From contig OZ012697.1 in NCBI GenBank assembly GCA_963942565.1, positions 30,667,180-30,731,179 on the forward strand: a stretch of 64,000 bases of DNA, written 5' to 3'. The notes under the pieces are model-generated. The model searched no databases. It was given only the letters and a program-made list of their open reading frames with translations, and had not been told where the DNA came from. Positions 12,438-22,767 of the stretch are shown here, piece by piece. The stretch's first letter is position 1. Every line of letters begins with the position of its first letter. Origin of the DNA: Maea johnstoni. Lineage: Eukaryota > Annelida > Polychaeta > Spionida > Magelonidae. A program made the position numbers and the translations under genes.

Positions 12438-15400
12438 GTAAGCTACATATTCTAAAAATACTATAAAAGTGCTCTATTTTACTCTTTTTGTTATTTTATT
12501 CTATCCTTTCGCACAGTCGAGAGGTATGTAGATATTTGTGATTTTGCTATTCAAACCCAGAGTGCCTAGTTGATATATCATTCCAATCCCTCATGAAGCA
12601 TGTGAGAAAGTTCATAGTGACTTTGTAGATGGTTTTCCCCAGGCACTCAGGCCAGCTTCCTCCACCATTAACAAATCGCTAAGTAGTAGAGCTGCACCTA
12701 CCACTCACAAACTCAAGTGGCTCAAGCATTGGGGCAGGTGAGCGGAGCTCGAGCTGTAGTGGTCAACTCGTGAACTCGCCTATGTTGGGATTCAAACCCA
12801 ACTCAGAACACCAAACACACACTTTCTTATCAGTTCTTATCGATGTCATGTCTTGTTCACCATCCGTAATGTATACAGGCAGTGTTGAGCGTTATACTGA
12901 CCTTCGTACCACTATATAGAAAGCATTATGTAAATATAGATATGTATTCTCTATTCAAGCACATTTTAAAATGAAATAACCATGTGAATGTTAGCAAATC
13001 TCCATCAGTAAGTATTTCTTTCTTGATTAGAAGACTGAATAATGAAAATTTATTTCAAAAACCGCACGTCTACAAGCTCATGAGTTAAAATGGTGGTGCA
13101 GCTCTACTAAGTAGTTAACTTATTCTCATGATGGCAGAAAATGTTGAAAACAGGGACTTAGCCAGGACTCATCCAGACCGTACATATTTTGGACACGCAG
13201 GAAGTTTCACAAAAAAATCCTTTTATGACAGGCGGAAAAAATTATATTTGAAGAAGTTTCCATTTTTTCCCTTTTTGGATTATTAACCCCATCTTTTCCC
13301 AAGAATTACCCCTTCCAAGACAAGACTGAAGTATAAATTGCCCTTCTTGGCACAATCGACTATCAAATATAGTTGGTATAAGAATCTGAAGAAGCTATCA
13401 TATGTGGCTAATTCTTGACGGGTAGACATTTTGTGAATGCTGTTTTGGATAATCAAAACCTAGCTGGGCTAAGAACCTGGTTAAAGGTAAGCAAATTTCT
13501 GAATCCCAACTGATTTGACATTGTTTAAATTTTCTTTTGTGTTCATAGGAGGAGGCTGCAAGACAGAAGGACTGTAGAGATGAAACACTGATGTGTACCA
13601 GTGAGAGTCGTACCCCCCAGGAAGAGAATGCTGTACCTATGGAAGAAAGTATCGTAAGTGATGAACTGGCACCGACAGAGGCAACAACCAAGGATGGGTA
13701 AGGAAATTCAAGCCAAAACTAATTTGCTTATTTGGCATAGCAAATCTGCACATGACTTTGATCATCTGTGGTGATGGCTGTGTGGTCTAAGGCATTGCCA
13801 CTGACTACGAGCTGTCTTTCACTAGTGGTGGGACGAGTAATCGGAAGCTTGAGCTTTCGGTCACTGGGGCCTCCGATCCAAGTGCTCGAGTCCATAAAGT
13901 GATCGCTCGGGAAATTACGAGCTGATGACATTTTTATAGCAACACATGCTTCCGATGCATGTGTGGCCTAGCGACGGCCGAATCTCCCCAATTCGCATCA
14001 AATTTCCTGAAATAAAATGTGTTTTCTTAAGTCTACGTGTCAGATGCGTATTACACCATTTTCTGGTGCACCGATTCTCAATCTTACACCGTATGCGTGC
14101 CTAGCGTATGCCAGGGCGCAACGTTGTTTTAAATCATTCGCCTAAAGATCTTGTCAATGTGGCCGTAAAACTCGATATTGACTCGAGTTTTGGTCGCTAG
14201 ATTTGCCGACCGCTCAAGTTCATTTTTTGGGCCGAATCCCAGCACTAGAAGATCACCACTGCCTGGATGCGAATCCTGGCCGGGGCATGTGAGAAAGTTG
14301 CCAGTGACTTGGGTTAGGGAGTATTTTTCACCTGGTAATCTCGTTTCCTCCAGTCACAACAATTTAATATATGGCAGAAAAAAGCGAAATTCCAAAATCC
14401 TGTGAATACTGAGGGAGAATCAACGGTTTGCCTTATGCTGCCAAGGCTGGTTTTGTCCAGACGCATTTGCTGTAAAAAATAATGAAAGATCTTAATCATA
14501 CCATGTAGGTATTCATTTGAAAGCTTTTGCTGAGTAGTATCAGAGGGATACGAAAAAGCTGGGGTATCAGTCATTTTGCCAGCTTTTTGTTTTTGCATTT
14601 TCTTAATGTGAACAAACTAGCAACCAAAGTAGAAGGGTGTTTAACCCTTTCATACCTGGAGATCTACTTGACTAGTAGCAGTTTTGGCTGATACAGGTAT
14701 GAATGGGTTAAATGAGTGGTCATTTATGTATACATTGTATTTAATATTCTTATTGTCAAAATGCCACTTTCATTTGAGTTTAAAGGGCAAAAAAGACCAG
14801 ATAGAGGGAATATCTTAATATGAAGGTTGCATTTTATAGTAAATACAAAATAGACGACCTTAAAAAAGTAGTTGTTATAATGGGCATACAATCTCTCGAG
14901 ATTGTACAATGTTTGTCAGTTAATTTTCTACAGCAAAGGCATGTATCTTCACCAGTAACCCATCAAATTTTTCATAAACCATATCAAAACTGACTGTAAA
15001 AATAGCCTGATAAGCGCTGTTCTTTTTGAGTGTGTCAAATTTTTGTCAATTTTCTTATCAAATTATTCTATAATTTCTGTAACATTATTTCAGACCTGCA
15101 CCCATGGAGTTGGATGAACATGTTGGGAAACCAGCTATAATAGATCAAAACATAAACAAGATGACATCCTTCACTCCTCCACAATTACATCAAGTTCCTG
15201 CACCACCAGAGAAATCAGCTCCTAGTCAAAATCCTCCTGTAGTTTCTGTACAAGACGTACCCTGTAGAGAACCAAGGCCTATACCTGCTCCCCGCACTCC
15301 TTTCCTTCAGAGGCCCACAACTTATAACATGCCAACAATAAACAGACCTTCAGCTTTAATGATGCCTAAAATGGCAGGAAGTTTACAAGTGCTGGTAGGT

Positions 15401-18400
15401 CTTACTGTAAATTTCGGAAAAGATTGCGTTTTTGCGGTTTTTCGCGTTTAGCCTCGGACGCAAAATTAAAATCCACAATGATTAGTGCTGCCACTTTTAA
15501 GTGTATAGCTGGCACTCCATGTTGTGGCCAATTTGCAAAGTTAAAAACCGTAAAAATATATTTTCTGTAAATTCGCAAAATTTACTCTTTACAATCTTTT
15601 GTGAATCTACAGTAATTCATATATCAACAAAAGAAGACCCAGAACAATTTAATTTCATTCACGTAAAACATATTTTTAGGAACTTTTTGTTCGATTTAAT
15701 TGCATGTCAATATTGTACAGTACATCGTTCAGGATGAATCGCATGATGATAAAATATATGTGATACAACTACTCTACTTGAGTGAATAATGTAGAAATTG
15801 TAATTGTAATATTAGATACACAAATAATGCTTATGAATATATATTATGAAATATTGTATTTTAGATACTGATAGTGGAAGAAAATTTCTTTGTGGTTCCT
15901 GGTTTATAGTGTCATAGTATATGACCTATACTGTTTAAAACAATGTAAATCCATGAATTAATAATGCAGAAATTGTAATCGAAAATTAATACATGAATAA
16001 TGCTTATGAATATATATTATGAAATATTGTATTTTGAATACTGATAGTGGAAGAAAATTTCTTTGTGGTTCCTGGTTTATAGTGTCATAGTATATGACCT
16101 ATACTGTTTAAAACAATGTAAATCCTAAGAAAAAAAAGTCTTCTTGTCAAGGATTTCTCTTTAGAACTTTCATTTTCTTTTGCTGTTACAGAGGCCAGCA
16201 GCACCTGCACCAAGGACTCCGATAATTCCTATGCCGAGTTCATCCAGAACCATAGAGAGACATATGTTACCAAGAACACCCATCCCTCCACTACAGCAGT
16301 CTTCTAGACTGACCATGGGTCAAGCAATGGCAAGAAGCTATGTTCCCTTACCGCCCTCAAGGTATCCAGTCACAGTAGGACCTAAAACACCAGTTGCTGT
16401 GTCTCAAACTACAGGCTCTACCTTTGTGAATCAGACAGAATCCACATATTCATTTCCATCTAGCACTCAAGGTAAGTGGAAAAGGAACTATGGTCTCTTG
16501 TCGCCCTAAAGATATCCTGCCGCCATTGTTGCACCATGCAGCATGCGACAGAGGCCTCAAAACAAGCAACAATTAAGACAAAACTTTCAATCACTCTTTA
16601 ACTCGGGAAATATTTTGGGAGCGTATCCAATTGAATCTCCTAGATGTTTCACCTGCCTGCATTTTTAAATATAAAACATATTTATAAAATGGGTAAACTC
16701 CACTTGTTGATAATTATCTAGGTATGATTTTTGTACTGCAGCCAGCAAAAATTGCTGTATTCCAGGAGCAATTATTTGTGCTACAGGACTTAAGTATTTT
16801 GGACACCCCTGTTTTTATTTCCATCCTGCTACGACCATTCTTATCCTCTTTGGGCAATACCACATAAGAATCTGAAAGATATCCTAAACAAACTTCTATA
16901 TTCCTTCAGGTTCTCTACCCATTGGCGTTTCTCTTGTTCACAGGTTCTGTTCAAGCTGAAGTGAAGACCACAGTTCAAGTGGAGAAAGAATGTGTGGAAA
17001 CAGAGGTTAATTCTAGTCGACCAAAAACACCTAACAGAGATGCAAAGTCTGGACAAAAAACACCCAAAACCCCAGGTTGTGATAAAATCATCCATATTAG
17101 TTTATATTAGTTACCTATATTGTATTATTGTAGTTTTGGAATTTTGTTTATTATCACTTTTTTTGATATTTTTAAAGTTTTGGAAAAACATGGTCATTTC
17201 AATTAAAAAAAGAAATGTGATACTTTTATTTTGATGCATTATCAAGATCTATTTTGTGTGGGTATTTCTTCAAAGTCCCAAGTTTTTCTTCTAATACTTA
17301 TATTTAACATTTACAGTAACTTAGATATTTTTTTTGAAATAATTTGAATTTTAAGAAAATTTTGAATTTTGAAAATGAAATGATTTTAATTAATAATTAT
17401 TCTTTTTAAAATCATTTTACCGGCAGGAACTCCAGGAAGTTCACTTTCTGTAGACTCCCAGAGTGCAAGTCCATTCGACATCGAGAAGCACCTCTCCAAG
17501 GCAAGAAATTTCAAGGCCAAATCGCCAGGATTTACATTTTCCACAAGACCCATGTTCGCAGATGGTGGGCCTGAACAGGTATGACACTCATTTAACCATA
17601 CCAATGCTGAGGCTACTTCCGTCCGTCCAAAGTACAAGGCAGCAAAGATTTTTGAAAATCATCTTAACCCTGTCATGTTGGTATTTATTGGAAAGCTCTC
17701 GCTGAGTACTCTCAGATGAGCACCCATATGCCAGGGTTTCAATCATTTTTCAGGGTTTTTGTATAATTTTGTTCCAGTCAAATTGGTTACTAGCGGAATG
17801 AGGGTTAACCATTAGGGATAGGTACCGTTACTCTATACAATACCATATACCAATATTGAACAGAAGAAGGTACCATATTGAAAAAGTTGGGTATCATATT
17901 GTATCATTTAAGATTTAGAATATAAAATTTACTTAATTGGTGTTTGCACAAAGTCAGTTTGCTAATCAAGTTCAATGAATTCTTTGCATTGCAGGGAGAA
18001 AGAGAACAGAATCAGAATGTTGCAGATGATTTTGGTGGAGGATTCTTCCAGACATTTTTTGGTGCAGGTGACTCTGGAATGATGGTCTGTATATGACATT
18101 TTTGTAAAAAAATTCTCGCATTATCATTTGATAGTAACTTTAATAAATTCCTCATTAAGTCACAAAATAAAAAAAGTTTTCCCATAAATTGCTCTTCTTG
18201 TATCTCTATATCTTTTATATTTAGGGTGTTAAACAGAATTTTGGTTGTTGAAAAAGTTATGAATCACCTCAACCATTAGTATTTTTTATAGAGGGAATCA
18301 GGGTTTCATTCTTAAATATCAAGTTTCAATACCTGTCTTGTGTATGTATTCCCTTCAAGGCCTTTCAAAGAACTTATTACAGATACCACTCACTTATCAT

Positions 18401-21107
18401 CTGAAAAGTTTTAGTGACAGAGCATTATATGTCCTATGTAGCATGCCTTTTTGAATATGCTTCCCGACAGCATCAAAGCAGCTGATAATGTGCAAAACTT
18501 CAAGACACAGCTGAAAACATTGCTAATTCAAAAGGAGTTTATATGACTATCTTGACCATTAACAACTGTCCACTGACTTTTCTTTATGAAGTGCTTTTGA
18601 AGATTATAGGTGGATGGTGCTAAAACAGATATAAATTATCAAGTTCAATCAACTATCAATTATCAAAAGCCACCAAGTCTTATTTGGTTACTGTGTGAAA
18701 CCATTTACTGCCTTGAAAAGAATATTATCTCTGTTTGGTTCCATTGATACTCTCAATTTCACTCCTCTTTAATTCACAAAATTCATCTTTAATGTAAGTA
18801 CCTGAGTTTGTATTTGTTTTCGCAGATGGGAGGTGATGTGATGAATGCTAAAAACCAAGACATTTCAAGGAATCAAACATCAAGTGAGTAAATGTTGAGA
18901 TTGTGGAGATAACAAGATAGGCATCTGTGGTACTATGGCAGTTTTTTCTGTGTGTGTGCATGTGCTTTTGGTTCACAATGATAATGATAAGTATAATAAT
19001 GTTGATAATCATAATCATAATGATAGTGTTGAAAATAATGATAATAAAAAGTAAATTATTAATAATGATAATAATAATGATAATAATAATGATAATAATA
19101 ATAATACTAATAATGATAATGATAATAATGATAAAAATAACAACAATAATGATGAAGATGATAATCATCTTACCTGGCTAAAGTTACAGGTCTCACCTTG
19201 TACCAACTATTAGTACATTTCATGCACTCATCTTATACCAGCAATGAATTGGCATTTTCAAAAAGAAAATTAGATACGCAAGGTAAATAATCAAATGAAT
19301 TGGAAGTGATACTTAAAGCTTGGCTTTTTTTCACTTCCAGCTGAGTCTAGCCTTCCCTCCGCTCCATCAAACATGTTTGGTTCACCAGCTGTGCAAAAAG
19401 ATGAGCCTTTTTTCACCAGTACTTCTAGTGCTGTGTGTAAGTATATTAAGTTTTTATATGAATTTTATAAAGTGAATTTTTGTCAACAATAATGACCAGG
19501 GATTGACCTTTCATTTATGGGCATTTTCCCCTGTATTAGGTAATTTTGTGACCAGATGTTAAACCATAAGAGCCTAGTTTGCAAATTAACATATCGATTG
19601 GAGCAATTTGAGAATTTTTCTCTTTTTTTTAAAAAAAAAATTCATCTTATTTCAACTAAGAGTGTCCTAAAATGCATCTGCAAACATACATTTTCAAAAT
19701 ATTCTGGGGGAGCATGCCCTAGACCCCCAAGCCTGTACAGTGTGCCTCTGGCAAAATCTTACCAGCATGCTGTCTTCACCGGGATTTATTTGCTCTTATA
19801 AATTTGAAATCCTAGGAGTCAAAACTGCTCCTGTCTGCATGAAAATGTTAAGGTCAATCCCTGAAAATTGACACTATAATTATGAATAGTTGAGAAGTAT
19901 TAAAAAGGTAACAATATTGGATTAATGGGAAAAACTAACTAAAGGAAACACATGTGAGCAATGTCTAGCAAATCTTTACCCTAATGTTGCATTTACATTT
20001 GAATTCAAGGTACCAATTCTGCAACATGATACATTGCATAATTCATAATCATGTGATGTGATTTGATTTCAAACAGAAATCAGGCTAGGGTGGAATTTCT
20101 CCCATACAAATATCATCTTGTGCACATCAGTCTATTATGTGATATATGTTTTCTTAATTGGAGGATTTTTCTTGACCCATTAATACATACAGAGGCCAAA
20201 AGCAGCCCAGCCATACATTTATTTGAAGAATTCTTTCAGGCAAAAGCATAGTATTTAAGAATTCCTTTGATGGAGAAATTTTAACCAGGACATTCCCACC
20301 AACTCTTCTTGTCAATTCCAATGGTATTTTGTCAAAGATGACAATTTCTGGAAGAACTTTTAAGCATGAATGGGTCAATATCTGAACCTGTCATGTATAT
20401 TTTTTTCCTGGTGGCTGCCTTGGTAGCCAAATGGTCTATGGCTTTGCCACTGACGGCTTGCTGTCTCTCACCACTGTTTGGGTTCAAATCTAAATTGCCA
20501 GTGATCGTATCAAGTTGACAGTGATTTTGGCTTAGACAGTGTCCTTTTTGTTTTGTTTTGTTTTCCAGAATTTCTGCTTGTCTAGATTTAGCTACTAATC
20601 TACTTTAAATCCTCATACCAACGACATTTAGTAGCCTATTGTGTCAAAAAGGTCAAATTTTGGTTATTACCCTTCAAAAGTTGAAATTGAAAATCCTTCA
20701 TAGATATTAGTGCCTGTCCAAAAAGGAGGTTTTCAGGAAACTGCCTCTCCCAACTATAGGCAGGCCGGGTCCTGGCTACAAGTTGCTGCTGCCTAGTCAC
20801 AAACTAGTCTAATATGGCAGAAAAAGCTACAATAAATGAAATTTCCAAATATCTGTTCCTCAAATTCATTAATCTGACCATGCCTATTTTTCATTTCCCT
20901 ACAGCCTCTCCCACCCCTGCATTTAACTTTGCTGGGGGTGCTGGAAGTGGTACCGGAGGCTCCAGTATGTTCGCAATGTTCGGAGGCAGCGAAGAACCCA
21001 GTCAGGTTGAGAACACCCAAGGTCAGGGAGACTTCAACTTCAGCTTTGGTGGGGGACCTGCAAGTCCAGTGGTTTCGGGTGGCAGTGCTGGGTTCAGCCT
21101 CTTTTAA
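6721..21107 (+). CDS. SIX6OS1: SIX6OS1-like synaptonemal complex central element protein (about 16 coding exons)
   Basis: Joining exons 6721-6763, 7839-7895, 8524-8650, 9466-9555, 11085-11281, 11866-11980 (donor uncertain), 12317-12437, 13549-13697, 15094-15394, 16192-16471, 16944-17075, 17427-17578, 17995-18084, 18826-18883, 19341-19436 and 20905-21107 keeps one open frame of about 736 codons. The N-terminal ~290 residues are charged coiled coil, with a DNC motif and a Y-x(6)-Y-x(3)-Y spacing that match my memory of vertebrate SIX6OS1. The middle is Pro- and TP-rich. The tail is Phe/Gly/Ser-rich with DFNFSFGGG, like the human FSFPFSFGQG end. The vertebrate protein (about 587 residues) bridges SYCP1 and SYCE1 in the central element and is needed for meiotic synapsis; that role here is inference. 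Upstream, a CTCTTAGCAG acceptor at 6678 suggests a 5' UTR exon. Confidence 0.7.
6865..7052. repeat. Dispersed repeat family B, copy 1
   Basis: The blocks GGACCAATCAGGGCTCTCG, TTACATTACAGAGAAACCT, CATGTTCAGGTTGACCGGCTGG (approximate) and TCATCTAAG recur in the same order at 58345-58580. The GGTTTCGAATCC near the end of the second copy resembles a tRNA B box, so a SINE-related origin is possible. Confidence 0.55.
8218..8388. mobile_element. Tc1/mariner-like MITE (171 bp, TA target)
   Basis: The left end CAAGCAAACTTGCATATGAC and the inverse of the right end CAGGCGAACTTGCATATGAC match at 17 of 20 positions. TA dinucleotides flank both ends, the mariner target signature. Internal repeats of CATATGACAAAC-type words suggest further palindromy. 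The larger element at 23121-24434 has related ends. Confidence 0.7.
8682..8935. mobile_element. Possible MITE with TACCGTAAA ends
   Basis: The segment begins TACCGTAAATT and ends TTTTACGGTA, an imperfect inverted pair about 254 bp apart. It starts about 30 bp after the donor of exon 3 of the SIX6OS1-like gene. No clear target duplication is visible. Confidence 0.4.
10225..10600. repeat. ~105-bp tandem repeat with decoy splice acceptors
   Basis: Units start near 10228, 10333, 10439 and 10541 (GCCTGTAAGTGATATTTTACC..). The first three each contain TTTGCAGTGCTGAAGTCACT or a one-base variant. This resembles the true acceptor TTTGCAGAGCTGAACG of the exon at 11085, so the tandem copies probably derive from that intron end. 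The last unit is degraded and runs into the MITE that starts at 10603. Confidence 0.65.
10603..11077. mobile_element. MITE with ATAAGAC-type ends
   Basis: The left end TACCGTAATTTCGCGTGTAT and the right end (..GGGTGCGTCTTATACGGTA) are inverted relatives, with GTATAAGAC/GTCTTATAC cores also repeated inside (GCGTCTTATACCC). The insertion abuts the splice acceptor of the exon at 11085, with only TTTGCAG between. No open frame is seen. Target duplication is unclear. Confidence 0.6.
12590..13155 (+). mobile_element. SINE tail interrupted by hAT-like MITE copy 2
   Basis: The segment 12598-12686 (CATGTGAGAAAGTTCATAG.., CTTCCTCCACC) matches the tail of the tRNA-derived SINE at 14285-14360. After the MITE it resumes at 13115 with ATGGCAGAAAATG, as in the other copies. 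The tRNA-like head is missing or unrecognisable here. Confidence 0.5.
12687..13106. mobile_element. hAT-like MITE, copy 2
   Basis: TIRs TAGAGCTGCAC and GTGCAGCTCTA are identical to copy 1 at 2732. The flanking 8-bp target duplication is CTAAGTAG (12679-12686 and 13107-13114). Length is 420 bp. The internal sequence is related to copy 1 (CAAGTGGCTCAAGC, GGAGCTCGAGCTG) but diverged. It is inserted within a SINE tail. Confidence 0.85.
13155..13480. repeat. Dispersed repeat family A, copy 3
   Basis: It carries the same ordered blocks as 2340-2610 (TAAATTGCCCTTCTTGGCAC, GCTGTTTTGGATAATC). It is longer and more diverged than the other copies. Confidence 0.45.
13549..17578 (+). CDS. SIX6OS1: SIX6OS1-like gene: Pro/TP-rich middle exons 8-12
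   Basis: Exon 8 (13549-13697) is acidic (EEAARQKDCRDETLM..). Exon 9 (15094-15394) and exon 10 (16192-16471) each contain the motif PAPRTP and many Pro/Met residues. Exon 11 (16944-17075) ends SGQKTPKTP. Exon 12 (17427-17578) contains SPFDIEKHLSKARNFKAKSP. Phases are 0/2, 2/0, 0/1, 1/1 and 1/0 and join without stops. At least seven TP dipeptides form minimal proline-directed kinase sites; CDK control is only inferred. The region looks disordered and is longer than in the human protein. Confidence 0.65.
13770..14400 (+). mobile_element. tRNA-derived SINE split by a MITE
   Basis: The head, GATGGCTGTGTGGTCTAAGG, resembles a tRNA A box. After the inserted MITE (13807-14247) the sequence resumes with CACCACTGCC and a B-box-like GGATGCGAATCC. 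A shared tail follows (GCATGTGAGAAAGTTGCCAG, CTCGTTTCCTCCAG, ATATGGCAGAAAAAAGC). The uninterrupted order is seen at 20410-20492, where TCTCACCACTG is continuous. This shows that the MITE inserted into an existing SINE. Confidence 0.65.
13807..14247. mobile_element. MITE with CTAGTGGTGGGA ends, inside a SINE
   Basis: The left end CTAGTGGTGGGACGA and the right end ATCCCAGCACTAG form an imperfect TIR. The element splits a SINE, which independently fixes its approximate borders. The left end is related to the decayed element at 3490. There is no coding capacity in about 440 bp. Confidence 0.6.
14430..14640 (+). mobile_element. piggyBac-like MITE family C, decayed copy
   Basis: It shares with the better copies the blocks TAGGTATTCATTTGAAAGCT, TTGCTGAGTA and GGTATCAGTCATTTT, at matching spacing, but the TTAA ends are degraded. 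Confidence 0.5.
14641..14711. mobile_element. 71-bp TTAA-flanked palindromic mini-MITE
   Basis: The segment starts TTAACCCTTTCATACCTG and ends CAGGTATGAATGGGTTAA, a near-perfect 18-bp inverted pair with TTAA at both edges. The CCC-type ends plus TTAA suggest a minimal piggyBac-type MITE. Confidence 0.6.
15403..15614. mobile_element. MITE family D, copy 1
   Basis: It runs from TACTGTAAATTTCGG to GAATCTACAGTA. The same 212-bp unit is found inverted at 30620-30830, sharing blocks such as TTCGCGTTTAGCCTCGGACG and its complement. It starts only 9 bp after the donor of the SIX6OS1-like exon 9. Confidence 0.65.
15820..16130. repeat. Tandem duplication in intron, ~170-bp unit
   Basis: The block containing AATGCTTATGAATATATATT, ATACTGATAGTGGAAGAAAA and GTCATAGTATATGACCTATA occurs twice in a row, at about 15829-15950 and 15999-16122, nearly identical. 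It is a recent local duplication without coding content. Confidence 0.75.
17592..17808 (+). mobile_element. piggyBac-like MITE family C, copy with TTAA ends
   Basis: TTAACC at the left and GGGTTAA at the right bound a 217-bp unit containing AACCCTGTCATGTTGGTATT, AAAGCTCTCGCTGAGTACTC and CCAGGGTTTCAATCATTTTT. TTAA targets with CCC ends are the piggyBac signature. Related copies lie at 14430, 21487(-), 22768(-), 34472(-), 61252 and 63359. Confidence 0.65.
17995..21107 (+). CDS. SIX6OS1: SIX6OS1-like gene: Phe/Gly-rich C-terminal exons 13-16
   Basis: Exon 13 (17995-18084, donor ATG|GTCTGT) gives DDFGGGFFQTFFGAGDSG. Exon 14 (18826-18883) gives MGGDVMNAKNQDIS. Exon 15 (19341-19436) gives SNMFGSPAVQKDEPFFTS. 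Exon 16 (20905-21107) runs from SPTPAFNFAGGAGSG to SGGSAGFSLF and a TAA stop. Repeated F-G and F-x-F motifs resemble the phenylalanine-rich tail that I recall in vertebrate SIX6OS1. The alternative donor GCAG|GTGACT in exon 13 would put exon 14 out of frame, which supports the GTCTGT choice. Confidence 0.65.
18930..19165. repeat. (AATAATGAT)n-type simple repeat
   Basis: A degenerate trinucleotide-like run of TAA/TGA words in the intron before exon 15. Long frames of Ile and Met on both strands are artefacts of the repeat. Confidence 0.8.
20410..20565 (+). mobile_element. tRNA-derived SINE, head and body
   Basis: A tRNA-like head has an A-box-like TGGTAGCCAAATGG and a B-box-like GGGTTCAAATC about 50 bp later, followed by ATTGCCAGTGAT. 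It is the uninterrupted counterpart of the copy at 13770. Its tail (AATATGGCAGAAAAAGC) reappears at 20813-20830, after a family A repeat inserted at 20566-20785. Confidence 0.6.
20566..20785 (-). repeat. Dispersed repeat family A, copy 4 (inverted)
   Basis: Read on the minus strand it matches 3165-3410 (TTTTTGGACAGGC, GGGTAATA, TTGACACAATAGGC, TCTAGACAAGCAGAAATTC). It interrupts the SINE at 20410. Confidence 0.5.
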
Positions 21108-21117
21108 GACTTTTAAT

Positions 21118-21213
21118 ACACCAAATGGTCAGGGAGACTTCAACTTCAGCTTTGGCGGGGGACCTGCAAGTCCAGTGCTTTCTGATGGCAGTGCTGGGTT
21201 CGGCCTCTATTAA
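21118..21213 (+). pseudogene. Tandem duplicate of the SIX6OS1-like gene's last coding segment
   Basis: Directly after the TAA stop at 21107, a 96-bp block repeats the end of exon 16: GGTCAGGGAGACTTCAACTT, GGGGGACCTGCAAGTCCAGT and GGCAGTGCTGGGTTCGGCCT. Its own frame stays open to a TAA at 21211-21213 and would read QGDFNFSFGGGPASPV..GFGLY. It lies in the 3' UTR as modelled. Only a handful of bases differ, so it is recent or conserved. Confidence 0.75.
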
Positions 21214-22520
21214 GACTATTTTCGAAACTATTTTCTCACTTTAACCAATTCAAGCCTTTCGCAGGCAAAAACATCCTTCCCATTTTTGTTGTCATTTTCC
21301 CATGAAAGCACTTTTAGAAAATATTCAAGATATAAATGTTTATCACAACTAAGTCTTTATATCTGTCCCTCTTATAGTTTTGAAGTTTGTTCTTTATTAA
21401 CAAGTTATTTTTCAAAATTATCATAGATCCTTTTCAAGGGAAAGTTAAGACATAGAGGTAGACCAATTACCAACCAATTGATGCAAAATTATACTGCTGG
21501 TTGCTAATTTTACCAAACAAAATGAAAAAAAAAAATGCTGAAGAATGACTGAAACCCAGCATGTGAGTACTCCTCAATGAATACCAACATGATAGGGTTT
21601 AGATGTTTTTCAAAATTATTTGCATCCTTGGGCTTTGGACACATTAGCATTGGCATTGGAAGGGTTAGGGCATATATGGGTTATTCAATTACCAACCAGT
21701 TGATGCCAAAATGACTCTAGTAAATAAATAGTTTTTGAACAAAGGGCGTGCTATGCACTGAAGCTGGCTAATAAACAGTTAATTTAGAGATGAAAAGAGC
21801 AGAAAATTGTTTCTCATTGACTGCAAACATAATTGCAGAAAGATAATTGTTCATGTATTATTTTGTACCTACTAGTACCTTGGGAACAAAGTCAAAATAC
21901 ATGTATTGAGAAAAAACTCACATGGATATAGATTGTTGTATTCTTACCTTTATATAAATCTACACATTGTTCTTTTATTCTATTTTACATACTAACGTTA
22001 GACAGGCAAGTGCCTGTTAAAGTAGTACTTTCCAATCATTTACCAAATGTAACTTTTGCTGCAGCAGCAAAATATTCCTCCAGAGAATACTTTGCTGCGC
22101 TGCGCTGTTCCAGTGTGTTTGGTCCAAGGTAATACAACCAAACTATATTTTGCCTCGCTGCTCAATTTTAGGCTTAAGGGTTAAGAGATAGAAATTGTGT
22201 CAGTCTATTTCAACAAATGCAATGTATCAGCTTTAAGATCGCTGTAGGCACAACTTTAGTATACCACTGACACCCTGGCTGTATTTGATCGGTGATGTAG
22301 TATTATTAATCATTGATGCACATACTTGACCTTTAAAAAAAAACAGACATCAGATTTAAGTTGGTGAGTTTATTGATCAAAACAACTAGGACTTAACCAG
22401 GTTCAAGAATTATAGAAGTACGGTCAACCATCATAGACCACAGACAGGGCAAATCAAACAGGGTCTAGCTTGCACACTAGTCGTTGCCATAAGTATGGAA
22501 AATATGCATCTTTCATATGA
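21214..22520. other. 3' flank of the SIX6OS1-like gene
   Basis: This holds the probable 3' UTR, a decayed inverted family C MITE (about 21487-21670) and a block at 22060-22150 (TTTGCTGCGCTGCGCTGTTC, TTTGGTCCAAGGTAATACAA) whose inverse occurs near 36175-36240. No exon is recognised. Confidence 0.45.
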
Positions 22521-22630
<110 letters not shown>

Positions 22631-22767
22631 CACACACATTTGAACAAGTTGTGTCTAAAATTGTTGTTATTGTAGTTGAGGACATTTCGTGTAACCTCTT
22701 GCAATTGTATTGTTAAATCCTTTTTATTGCAGTACAACTCATACAGCTTATGATTGTGTTTTTACTT

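Noticed and set aside
18848-19181. Long Ile/Met frames on both strands
   Set aside because: Artefact of a TAA/TGA simple repeat in an intron.
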